NCBI RefSeq assembly: GCF_017639205.1
Contig: NZ_CP071139.1
Span: 5,455,501 to 5,519,500 of the forward strand
Length of the DNA stretch: 64,000 nucleotides
Reading direction: 5' to 3'
Source: Streptomyces nojiriensis
GTDB taxonomy: Bacteria; Actinomycetota; Actinomycetes; Streptomycetales; Streptomycetaceae
Numbering within the stretch: the stretch's first letter is position 1; every line of letters begins with the position of its first letter. Positions 35,014 to 42,833 of the stretch are shown piece after piece. Both the position numbers and the translations under genes were made by a program. The notes under the pieces were generated by a model, which saw only the letters and a list, made by a program, of their open reading frames with translations, had not been told where the DNA came from and did no database searches.

Positions 35014-36609
35014 GTGGAACAGCAGACAGGTGGGGGCGCCGTGTTGGCGGGCCGGTACCGGCTCGTCGAGCCGATCGGCCGGGGCGGCATGGGCAAGGTG
35101 TGGCGTGCGCATGACGAGCTGCTCCACAGGACCGTCGCCGTCAAGGAACTGACGGCGGGTCTGTACGTCGCCCAGGCCGACCGGGACGTCATGCACGCCC
35201 GGACCCAGAAGGAGGCCCGGGCCGCGGCCCGGATCCAGCACCCGGCGGTCGTCACCGTCCACGACGTCCTGGAGCACGACGACCGGCCGTGGATCGTCAT
35301 GGAGTACATCGACGGGCCCTCCCTCGCGGACGCGGCCAAGGCGGCAGGGCGGATCGAGCCCCGCGAGGCGGCCCGGATCGGCCTGCACGTGCTGGGCGCG
35401 CTGCGCGCCGCGCACGCGGTCGGCGTGCTGCACCGCGACGTGAAACCGGGCAACGTGCTGCTGGCCAAGGACGGCCGGGTCTTGCTCACGGACTTCGGGA
35501 TCGCCGCGATCGAGGGCGACTCGTCCATCACGCGCACCGGTGAGATCGTCGGCTCCATCGACTACCTCGCGCCCGAGCGGGTCACCGGTGGCATCCCGGA
35601 CCCGTCCTCCGACCTGTGGTCGCTGGGAGCCACCCTCTACACGGCGGTGGAGGCCCGCTCCCCGTTCCGCCGTACGTCGCCCATCTCCAGCCTGCAGGCC
35701 GTGGTCAACGACGAGCCGCCGGCGCTGCGCCAGGCCGGGGCGCTGGGTCCGATCATCACGGCCCTGCTGCGCAAGGATCCGACGGAGCGCCCCTCGGCCG
35801 AGGAGGCCGAGCGGATGCTGCTGGAGGCGATGGAGGGCCGCGAGCCGAAGGCCGCGCAGGCGTACGTGCCCACGCGCGCGGTGACACCGGAGGAACTGGC
35901 CCCGGCGCAGGAACGGTTCGAAGTGCCGGTTGTGCCGGCGGAGCCCGCGCCGACGGCCGCGCCGGCGGAGCCCCTGGTGCCCGCGGCGACCACCACGACC
36001 ACCTCCGACCCGGCCCGGGGCTGGCGGGGACGGGCCGTGGTCGTGGCCCTGGTGGCGGCGCTGCTCGGCGGCGGCGGTGTGTTCGGGGTGCTCAAGTACA
36101 CCGGGGACACGGGGAAGGACGAGGCCCCGGACAAGGTGGCCACCTCGGCGGGCCCCCCGGCGGGCTGGACCAAGGTGACCGATCCGACGGGCTTCAGCCT
36201 CTTCGTCCCGGAGGGCTGGACGCGCCAGATGGACGGCGACCAGATCGACTACACCCCGGACAACGGGAAGCACTTCATCCGGATCGCCGCCGACCCCAGC
36301 CCGGACTACCCGAACCCGTACGCGCACCTGCTCGACCTGGAGAAGCAGGTGCAGAAGCGGCTGGACTACAAGAAGGAGCGGCTGAACCAGAACACCTTCC
36401 GGGACAGCACCCGGGCCGCGCTCTGGGACTTCAGCTGGACCGAGAAGGGCACGCACGCCGGACCGCGCCGGGCGATCGAGCAGATGTACATCGCCCCGGA
36501 CGACACCGAGTACGCGATCTACATGTCGGGCCCCACCGCGGACTGGAACACGACCCGCCAGCAGTTCGACATCGTGCTCAGCGGCTGGGAGCCGCCCGCC
36601 GAGCCCTGA
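35014..36609 (+). CDS. Membrane Ser/Thr protein kinase with extracytoplasmic domain
   Basis: A 531-residue Hanks-type receptor kinase. The kinase domain (about residues 12-275) has the Gly loop GRGGMGKVW, K44 in VAVKELT, HRDVKPGNVLL with D142, and TDFGIA. An Ala/Pro linker precedes one membrane helix (VVVALVAALLGGGGVFGVLKY, about 340-360). The outer domain starts TDPTGFSLFVPEGWTRQ and ends WNTTRQQFDIVLSGWEPP, sharing its opening motif with the two upstream receptors. The GTG start lies 125 bases after the pseudokinase, with possible own promoter sequence (it is preceded by ACTGATCAGT). Confidence 0.92.
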   Translation: MEQQTGGGAVLAGRYRLVEPIGRGGMGKVWRAHDELLHRTVAVKELTAGLYVAQADRDVMHARTQKEARAAARIQHPAVVTVHDVLEHDDRPWIVMEYIDGPSLADAAKAAGRIEPREAARIGLHVLGALRAAHAVGVLHRDVKPGNVLLAKDGRVLLTDFGIAAIEGDSSITRTGEIVGSIDYLAPERVTGGIPDPSSDLWSLGATLYTAVEARSPFRRTSPISSLQAVVNDEPPALRQAGALGPIITALLRKDPTERPSAEEAERMLLEAMEGREPKAAQAYVPTRAVTPEELAPAQERFEVPVVPAEPAPTAAPAEPLVPAATTTTTSDPARGWRGRAVVVALVAALLGGGGVFGVLKYTGDTGKDEAPDKVATSAGPPAGWTKVTDPTGFSLFVPEGWTRQMDGDQIDYTPDNGKHFIRIAADPSPDYPNPYAHLLDLEKQVQKRLDYKKERLNQNTFRDSTRAALWDFSWTEKGTHAGPRRAIEQMYIAPDDTEYAIYMSGPTADWNTTRQQFDIVLSGWEPPAEP

Positions 36610-36642
36610 TCGGGCCTTGGTCGGGCCTGATTCCGGCACCCT

Positions 36643-36658
36643 GCCAGCGATCGCTGGC
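36643..36658. promoter_or_regulatory. 16-base perfect palindrome before the aldehyde dehydrogenase gene
   Basis: GCCAGCGATCGCTGGC at 36643-36658 is a perfect palindrome in the 114-base gap between the kinase and dehydrogenase genes. Its position 66 bases before the start codon fits either an operator or a short hairpin at the end of the kinase transcript. Confidence 0.5.
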
Positions 36659-36723
36659 GGAAATGGCAAAATCCGGTTACCGGCGGGTACCCAAAGGCTG
36701 TCCGGCGCAATACGCTCACCGGC

Positions 36724-38355
36724 ATGACGGACTCGCAGGCCCCCGCCGCCCCCCTCCGGACCGCACCGGAGCCCACCAACCCGGTCGCCCCGGCCCCGGC
36801 CGGTGCCCGCACCGCCGCCGACGTGGTGACCCCCGACCTGGTCGCCCGGCTGACCCGCGGAGTGATCGGATCCGGCCGCACCGCCAACCACACCCCCTTC
36901 ACCGGGGACCGGCTGGCAGAGCTCCCGGAGGCCACCCCCGAGGACGTGGCCGAGGCCTTCGACCGGGCCCGCGCCGCCCAGCCCGCGTGGGCGGCGGTCC
37001 CCGTCGCCAAGCGGGCGGCGGTCCTGCTGCGCTTCCACGACCTGGTCCTCGACCGGCAGGCCGAGGTACTCGACCTGATCCAGCTGGAGACCGGCAAGGC
37101 CCGCCTGCACGCGCACGAGGAGGTCCAGGCGGTCGCCGTCTCGGCCCGCCACTACGGGCGCAAGGCCCCCGGCTACCTGCGCCCCAAGGGCCACACCGGC
37201 GCCATGCCCACCCTCACCAAGGTCACCGAACTGCGCCAGCCCCGCGGGGTCGTCGGCCAGATCGCCCCCTGGAACTACCCCCTCGAACTGTCCGTCGGCG
37301 ACGCCCTGCCCGCCTTCGTGGCGGGCAACGCGCTCGTCATGAAGCCCGACACCGAGACCGCGCTGACCGCCCTGTGGGCCCGCGACCTGCTGATCGAGGC
37401 CGGCCTGCCCGCCGAGGTGTTCCAGATCGTGCTCGGCGAGGGCCCCGTCGTCGGCCCCGAGGTGGTCCGGCACGCGGACTACGTCTCCTTCACCGGCTCC
37501 ACCCGCACCGGCCGCGAGGTCGCCCGGGGCGCCGCAGACCGCCTCGTCGGGGTCTCCCTCGAACTCGGCGGCAAGAACGCCATGCTCGTGCTGCACGACG
37601 CCGACATCGAGAAGGCCGCCGCGGGCGCCGTCCGCGCCTGTTTCTCCTCCGCCGGACAGCTCTGCATCTCCATCGAGCGGCTCTACGTCCACGCCTCGAT
37701 CGCCGACGCCTTCGTGGAGCGGTTCGCCGCCCGTACGAAGGCCATGCGGCTCGGCGCCTCCCTCGCCTACGGCGCCGACATGGGCTCCCTGGTCGGCGAG
37801 CGCCAGCTGGAGACCGTACAGCGGCACGTGGACGAAGCCGTGGCCAAGGGCGCCACCCTCGTCGCCGGCGGCACCGCCCGCCCCGACATCGGCCCGCTCT
37901 TCTACGAGCCCACCATCCTGGACGGCGTCGAGGCCCCCATGGCGGTGTGCGGCGAGGAGACCTTCGGCCCCGTCGTCTCGATCTACCGCTTCACCGACGA
38001 GGACCGGGCCATCGCCGAGGCCAACGCCACCGCGTACGGCCTGAACTCCAGTGTCTGGACCAAGGACGCCCGCCGCGGCCACGCCGTCGCCGCCCGCCTG
38101 CGCACCGGCACCGTCAACATCAACGAGGGCTACGCCCCCGCCTACGGCAGCGCCCAGGCCCCGATGGGCGGCATGAAGGACTCCGGCCTCGGCCGCCGCC
38201 ACGGCTCCGAGGGCATCCTCAAGTACACCGAGGCCCAGACCGTCGCCCACCAGCGACTGCTCCCGATGGCGCCCTCGCTGGGCATGGACGACGAGAAGTA
38301 CGCGGCGTTCATGACCCGCAGCCTCAAGGTCATGAAGGCCCTCCGACTCCGCTAG
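36724..38355 (+). CDS. gabD2: Succinate-semialdehyde dehydrogenase (NADP+)
   Basis: A 543-residue aldehyde dehydrogenase. Family motifs are VVGQIAPWNYPLELSV, FTGSTRTGREV (cofactor site), LELGGKNAML with the general-base Glu, and the catalytic Cys in SSAGQLCISIERL. The Cys context (QLCIS rather than QxCTS) and the long C-terminus match the actinobacterial GabD2 type of succinate-semialdehyde dehydrogenase. It would turn succinate semialdehyde into succinate in the GABA shunt. Other aldehydes are possible. ATG start. A GMC oxidoreductase follows after only 11 bases, suggesting a two-gene unit. Confidence 0.88.
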   Translation: MTDSQAPAAPLRTAPEPTNPVAPAPAGARTAADVVTPDLVARLTRGVIGSGRTANHTPFTGDRLAELPEATPEDVAEAFDRARAAQPAWAAVPVAKRAAVLLRFHDLVLDRQAEVLDLIQLETGKARLHAHEEVQAVAVSARHYGRKAPGYLRPKGHTGAMPTLTKVTELRQPRGVVGQIAPWNYPLELSVGDALPAFVAGNALVMKPDTETALTALWARDLLIEAGLPAEVFQIVLGEGPVVGPEVVRHADYVSFTGSTRTGREVARGAADRLVGVSLELGGKNAMLVLHDADIEKAAAGAVRACFSSAGQLCISIERLYVHASIADAFVERFAARTKAMRLGASLAYGADMGSLVGERQLETVQRHVDEAVAKGATLVAGGTARPDIGPLFYEPTILDGVEAPMAVCGEETFGPVVSIYRFTDEDRAIAEANATAYGLNSSVWTKDARRGHAVAARLRTGTVNINEGYAPAYGSAQAPMGGMKDSGLGRRHGSEGILKYTEAQTVAHQRLLPMAPSLGMDDEKYAAFMTRSLKVMKALRLR

Positions 38356-38366
38356 GGAGCAGCACC

Positions 38367-40160
38367 GTGTCTGAGTCCGAGTCGGCATCTGATTCCTACG
38401 ACTACGACGTCATCGTCATCGGATCGGGCTTCGGCGGATCGGTCGCCGCGCTGCGCCTGACCGAGAAGGGCTACCGGGTCGGCGTCCTGGAGGCCGGACG
38501 CCGCTTCACCCGCGAGAGCCTGCCGAAGAACAGCTGGGACCTGCGCAACTACCTGTGGGCCCCGGCCCTCGGGCTGTACGGGATCCAGCGGATCCACCTG
38601 CTCGGCAACGTGATGGTGCTCGCGGGCGCCGGTGTCGGCGGCGGCTCGCTCAACTACGCCAACACGCTGTACGTGCCGCCCACCGCCTTCTTCGAGGACC
38701 GGCAGTGGGCCTCCATCACCGACTGGCGCGAGGAGCTCACCCCCTACTACGAGCAGGCCAAGCGGATGCTCGGGGTGCGCCTCAACCCGACCATGACCCC
38801 CTCCGACGTCCACCTCAAGGCGACCGCCGAGAAGATGGGCGTCGCGGACACCTTCCACATGGCCCCGGTCGGCGTCTTCTTCGGCGACGGCGACGACGGC
38901 GAGGGCCAGCCCGGGGTCCGGCCCGGGGACGAGGTCCCCGACCCGTACTTCGGCGGCGCCGGCCCCGCCCGCAAGGCCTGCACGGAATGCGGCGAGTGCA
39001 TGACCGGCTGCCGGCACGGCGCGAAGAACACCCTGAACGAGAACTACCTGCACCTCGCCGAGCGCGCCGGCGCCGTCATCCACCCGATGACCACCGTCAC
39101 CGCGCTCTCCGACCACCCCGGGGGCGGCTACCGCGTCCGCACCGTCCCCACCGACGGCCGCCGCCGGGGCCGGGCGAAGGTGCTGCGCGCCCGGTACGTC
39201 GTCGTCGCGGCGGGCACCTACGGCACGCAGACCCTGCTGCACACGATGAAGGACCGCGGCGAGCTCCCGCGCCTCTCGCACCGGCTCGGGGAACTGACCC
39301 GGACCAACTCCGAGGGCCTGGTCGGCGCGCAGACCGACGACCGCCGCTACCGCAAGCGGCACGGAGGCGACCGCCGCGCCGACTTCACCCGGGGCGTGGC
39401 GATCACCTCCTCCGTACACCCCAACGCCGACACCCACATCGAGCCCGTCCGCTACGGACGGGGCTCCAACGCCATGGGGTTCATGACCGTCCTCCAGGTC
39501 CCCCACAGCAAGCACCGGGTCCGTGCCTGGCTCGGCCGGACCGTGCGGCACCCGGTGCAGCTGGCGCGTTCGCTGTCCAACCGGCGCTGGTCGGAGCGGA
39601 CCATCATCGGCCTGGTCATGCAGTCGCTGGACAACTCGCTGACCACGTACCGCAAGCCCGGCGGGATCGGGAAGGGCCTGCTCACGGCCCGCCAGGGCCA
39701 CGGCGCCCCGAACCCGGTCCAGATCGCGGAGGCCACGCAGGCCGCGACCCTGCTGGCCGAGGAGATCAACGGCTTCCCGGGCAGCAACATCGGCGAGCTG
39801 ATGGGGACCCCGCTGACCGCGCACTTCCTGGGGGGCTGCCCGATCGGCGCCTCGCCCGACGAGGGGGTCGTGGACCCGTACCACCGGCTCTACGGGCACC
39901 CGGGCATCTCGGTGGTGGACGGCTCGGCCGTCTCCGCGAACCTCGGGGTGAACCCGTCGCTGACGATCACCGCGCAAGCGGAACGGGCGATGTCGTACTG
40001 GCCGAACAACGGCGAGCGGGACCCGCGGCCCGAGCAGGGGGCCGCGTACGTGCGCCTGGACGCGGTGGAGCCGGTCCGTCCGGCGGTGCCGAAGGAGGCC
40101 TTCGGCGCGCTGCGGCTGCCGTTCATGGCGGTCCCGGAGGTTCCGCCGCGCCGGCCGTGA
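38367..40160 (+). CDS. GMC-type FAD oxidoreductase with a four-cysteine motif
   Basis: A 597-residue flavoprotein of the glucose-methanol-choline superfamily, cholesterol-oxidase-like branch. It has the FAD motif DVIVIGSGFGGSVAALRL, AGAGVGGGSLNYAN, and the C-terminal PSLTITAQAERAM. An insert carries CTECGECMTGC (Cys 205, 208, 211 and 215) followed by GAKNT, resembling a ferredoxin-type Fe-S or metal motif seen in this long GMC subgroup. The substrate is unknown, possibly a sterol or other alcohol. The GTG start has AGGGAG upstream. No signal peptide was seen, so it should be cytoplasmic. It lies just after the aldehyde dehydrogenase. Confidence 0.87.
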   Translation: MSESESASDSYDYDVIVIGSGFGGSVAALRLTEKGYRVGVLEAGRRFTRESLPKNSWDLRNYLWAPALGLYGIQRIHLLGNVMVLAGAGVGGGSLNYANTLYVPPTAFFEDRQWASITDWREELTPYYEQAKRMLGVRLNPTMTPSDVHLKATAEKMGVADTFHMAPVGVFFGDGDDGEGQPGVRPGDEVPDPYFGGAGPARKACTECGECMTGCRHGAKNTLNENYLHLAERAGAVIHPMTTVTALSDHPGGGYRVRTVPTDGRRRGRAKVLRARYVVVAAGTYGTQTLLHTMKDRGELPRLSHRLGELTRTNSEGLVGAQTDDRRYRKRHGGDRRADFTRGVAITSSVHPNADTHIEPVRYGRGSNAMGFMTVLQVPHSKHRVRAWLGRTVRHPVQLARSLSNRRWSERTIIGLVMQSLDNSLTTYRKPGGIGKGLLTARQGHGAPNPVQIAEATQAATLLAEEINGFPGSNIGELMGTPLTAHFLGGCPIGASPDEGVVDPYHRLYGHPGISVVDGSAVSANLGVNPSLTITAQAERAMSYWPNNGERDPRPEQGAAYVRLDAVEPVRPAVPKEAFGALRLPFMAVPEVPPRRP

Positions 40161-40185
40161 GGAATCCGGAACCGCTGGTGTGACA

Positions 40186-40228
40186 GCGGTGGGTACCGCG
40201 CTCCCCCTCCGAGCGCGGTACCCACCGC
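40186..40228 (+). terminator. Terminator after the GMC oxidoreductase
   Basis: An 18-base perfect inverted repeat (40186-40203 and 40211-40228) with a 7-base loop begins 25 bases after the stop codon. Confidence 0.92.
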
Positions 40229-40349
40229 GGTACATACGTGACAGATGTTCAGCCTTGATGGTTGTACCGGAATCCGCCGTGCCGGGCTGTGGCGTCGATC
40301 ACACGGTGAAGTGTGCAACTGCGACTGATGTTCGACAGTCAACGGCTTC

Positions 40350-42011
40350 ATGAGAAAGCGCATCTCGTTGCTGGCAGCCGGCGCCCTCGTGGCCCTGGGG
40401 CCGGCCACCACTCCCGCACACGCCGCGGACCCCGTCTTCACCCTGGCCGGACCGGCCGGGATCGGTCTGCGCCCGCACCCCGGGCAGAGCGGTGAGCCGC
40501 AGAAGACCTCGGTGGAGTTCCGGATCGTCAACGACTCGGCCAAGACGTTCGACCGCCAGAGCACGTTCACGATCGACCTGAGCGGCCTCAAGGGCGTCGC
40601 CGACGTGGCGCTCGCGAAGGAGAAGGGCGCGGACTGCACGCTCACGGCCGCGGCCGTGACCTGCAAGCGCTGGGCCCTGTGGACGGGCGACAGCGCCGTC
40701 GTGAAGCTGGACCTCAGCGCGGCCAAGGACAGCAAGGCCGGCGCGAGCGCCGACCTGACGGTCACCGGCGCGGCGGAAGGCGCCACCTTCAGGTCCGCCA
40801 CCACCAAGGTGCGCGTCGGCGGCCCCGACCTGGTGCTGGAGCGGGCCCGGCTGAAGGCGGATCAGAAGCCGGGCGACCGGCAGAACCTGTCGATCATCTT
40901 CGCCAACGAGGGCACCGACCCCGTCAACGGCGTGGTGCTCGAAATGCGCACCACGCACGGCATCGACCTGGTCGAGCAGTACGACAACTGCTCCTACTCC
41001 GACGACACCGGCTCCGGCCGGCCGTGGACCACGGGCTGGACCACGGTGCAGTGCCTGCTGGAAGGCGAGTACGAGCCCGGCGCGGTCTACGGCGTCGACG
41101 GCCCGCTGACCCTCAAGGCCGCCCCGCACGCCTTCATCGACGGCCTGACCTACGCGGTGTACGCGGCCGGCGACCAGCCGAAGGCGGCGAAGAACCGCGC
41201 GCCCGCGGCCGCCCGCACCAAGCTGGCCGCGGCGAAGCAGGCACCCAAGGCCGCGGCCCGGTCCGCCCAGCAGCCGGCGGACCTCGACCCCTGGGACAAC
41301 ATCCAGGAGTTCGACTTCGCGACGCGCAACACCGCCGACCTGGTGGCGACGGGCGTGTCCCTCAAGGGCAAGGCCGGCGAGACGGTCACCGCCGACTTCG
41401 GCTTCCGCAACGACGGCCCCGCGTGGGTCGCCTACCTGCGCTCCCACGAGGCCGTGGCCCGTACCGACATCGTGATCCCGGCGGGTGCGAAGGTCACGAA
41501 GGTCCCGGCCGGCTGCACGGGGGTCAACGCCGACGGCACCCACCGCGACCAGACCCTGGGCGCGCCGCGCTACTTCTGCTCCACCGGCCATGTCGTCGGG
41601 GAGAAGGAGACCTTCACCTACCCGTTCCAGCTGAAGATCGAGAAGGTCGTGGCCGACGCCAAGGGCGCGATCACGGTCGGCCAGTGGACGCCGGAGGGCA
41701 CCACGGGCCAGCGCTGGGACCCGAACCACGCCAACGACAAGGCGGCCTTCGTGATCAACGCGAAGGACACCGGACCGGCCCCGACCACAACCCCCACCAC
41801 CTCGGCCACGCCGGCCCCGACCGGCTCCGCGACGCCCACCGCGACTGCGACGCCGAGCGCCTCGGCCACCGGCACGGGTGTCACGCCGAACGGCGGCCTG
41901 GCCTCCACCGGCAGCTCCGCCCAGGCGATCGCGCTCGGCGGCGCGGTGCTCCTGGCCGTCGGCGGCGGGCTGTTCCTGGCGTTCCGCCGCAAGGCGGGCG
42001 GGCACGCGTAA
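40350..42011 (+). CDS. Secreted cell-wall protein with a LAxTG sortase signal
   Basis: A 553-residue exported protein. The signal peptide (MRKRISLLAAGALVALGPATTPAHA) is followed by two or three beta-rich repeats with Cys pairs (GADCTLTAAAVTC; DNCSYSDDTG ... VQC). A Thr/Pro/Ala-rich stalk leads to GGLASTGSSAQ, a hydrophobic segment and the basic end FRRKAGGHA. LAxTG with such a tail is the signal for class E sortases in Streptomyces, so it should be covalently wall-anchored. No known adhesin domain is recognised. ATG start. Confidence 0.87.
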   Translation: MRKRISLLAAGALVALGPATTPAHAADPVFTLAGPAGIGLRPHPGQSGEPQKTSVEFRIVNDSAKTFDRQSTFTIDLSGLKGVADVALAKEKGADCTLTAAAVTCKRWALWTGDSAVVKLDLSAAKDSKAGASADLTVTGAAEGATFRSATTKVRVGGPDLVLERARLKADQKPGDRQNLSIIFANEGTDPVNGVVLEMRTTHGIDLVEQYDNCSYSDDTGSGRPWTTGWTTVQCLLEGEYEPGAVYGVDGPLTLKAAPHAFIDGLTYAVYAAGDQPKAAKNRAPAAARTKLAAAKQAPKAAARSAQQPADLDPWDNIQEFDFATRNTADLVATGVSLKGKAGETVTADFGFRNDGPAWVAYLRSHEAVARTDIVIPAGAKVTKVPAGCTGVNADGTHRDQTLGAPRYFCSTGHVVGEKETFTYPFQLKIEKVVADAKGAITVGQWTPEGTTGQRWDPNHANDKAAFVINAKDTGPAPTTTPTTSATPAPTGSATPTATATPSASATGTGVTPNGGLASTGSSAQAIALGGAVLLAVGGGLFLAFRRKAGGHA

Positions 42012-42268
42012 CGCCCGACGACGCAGAACGGCCGGCCCGGGGCGTCCCCTGGGCCGGCCGTCCTCTACGGGGTGACCGGGCTGCTGTCCCCTGCCGTCCG
42101 GTCACGCGAAGGAGCGAGGTCCCACGACGCACGCTCCACGGGGCGTGCGTCTCATCGCTCCAGCGGATCCACGCGTGGTGTTGCGGTTCCGCGGCTGGCT
42201 GACGCGGACACCCTCACCAACGAAGGGCCCCGGGGCCGGTCACGGTCCGGACGGGTGACGAACAGCCG
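42012..42268. other. Intergenic gap with hairpins
   Basis: A 257-base gap between the wall protein and chorismate mutase (convergent). An inverted repeat with an 11-base stem (42028-42038 and 42051-42061) directly after the wall-protein gene is a good terminator. A second hairpin has an 8-base stem (42127-42134 and 42143-42150). No credible reading frame was seen. Confidence 0.7.
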
Positions 42269-42532
42269 TCACACGCGCCCCCGGCACAGTTCCAGCAGGG
42301 TCATGGCGAGGGCGGTCCCGGGCTTTCCGAGCGCATCGCTCCAGTGGGACAGCACCTCCATCTCGCGCGACAGGTGCACCCGGCGCCCTCCGGACGCGAT
42401 CCGCGCGTCCTGGATGACCGTCGAGACGGCCATCCGCTCCTGGATCAGCCCGATGATCCGGTCGTCGAGGGCGTCGATGCGCGCACGGGAGTCGGCGATC
42501 AGCTGCTCGGGGGTGGTGGTGATCGTGGTCAT
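42269..42532 (-). CDS. Chorismate mutase (AroQ type)
   Basis: An 87-residue all-helical chorismate mutase, which rearranges chorismate to prephenate for Phe and Tyr synthesis. The AroQ pattern is visible: SRARIDALDDRIIGLIQERMAV (helix 1, with Arg and Asp active-site positions), then DARIASGGRRVHLSREMEVL. The ATG at 42532 is preceded by AGGAGA at a 7-base spacing. A longer upstream frame is not supported. The transcript appears to begin with an aromatic leader peptide and a terminator hairpin, which suggests attenuation by Phe/Tyr. Confidence 0.9.
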   Translation of the reverse strand: MTTITTTPEQLIADSRARIDALDDRIIGLIQERMAVSTVIQDARIASGGRRVHLSREMEVLSHWSDALGKPGTALAMTLLELCRGRV

Positions 42533-42581
42533 GGCGTTCTCTCCTGTGGGTCGTGTCGTGCCGGCAGGAGCGGAAACGCGC

Positions 42582-42613
42582 AAGCGCCCCGGTCCTGTCG
42601 GACCGGGGCGCTT
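42582..42613 (-). terminator. Attenuator hairpin upstream of chorismate mutase
   Basis: A 14-base perfect inverted repeat (42582-42595 and 42600-42613) with a 4-base loop lies between the leader peptide stop and the chorismate mutase start, 50 bases before the coding region. In the leftward transcript it would act as the conditional terminator. The CGGTCC stretch inside the leader could pair with part of the arm as an alternative fold. Confidence 0.75.
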
Positions 42614-42640
42614 CCGGGAAGTCAGTGGCTCAAGCGAGCA

Positions 42641-42709
42641 TCACGAGGACCCATGGCGACCGGACCGACCGGTGCCATAGGTAAAGACGAAGCTCAGCTG
42701 CTTGCGCAT
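42641..42709 (-). CDS. Aromatic leader peptide for chorismate mutase attenuation
   Basis: A 22-residue reading frame begins MRKQLSFVFTYGTGRSG and ends in TGA. Within five codons it has Phe, Phe and Tyr, and it uses TTT and TAT, both very rare in Streptomyces genes. Such a cluster before a terminator hairpin is the hallmark of a leader peptide whose ribosome stalls when charged tRNA-Phe or tRNA-Tyr is scarce. The start may be leaderless, because the predicted -10 box ends 8 bases before the ATG. Confidence 0.75.
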   Translation of the reverse strand: MRKQLSFVFTYGTGRSGRHGSS

Positions 42710-42717
42710 GGAGGGGA

Positions 42718-42746
42718 TTATTACCTTCCTCCCGCCCCCGGGCCAA
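42718..42746 (-). promoter_or_regulatory. Promoter of the chorismate mutase leader transcript
   Basis: Reading leftward, TTGGCC (42741-42746) and TAATAA (42718-42723) are separated by 17 bases, a good match to a HrdB-type promoter. Transcription would begin at or next to the leader ATG at 42709, so the mRNA is probably leaderless. guaA reads in the opposite direction from about 42834. Confidence 0.65.
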
Positions 42747-42833
42747 GCCGATTCGGATGGTGAGACGAAGAGGGCCCGGCGTCCCCCGTTAGAATCGACA
42801 AAACAGCCACCTCTTCCGCCGGAAGGCCGCCCC

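Noticed and set aside
35616..38366. A long frame extending the GMC gene upstream
   Set aside because: It is the alternate frame of the kinase and aldehyde dehydrogenase. The GMC start at 38367 has a ribosome site and gives the FAD motif at the normal place.
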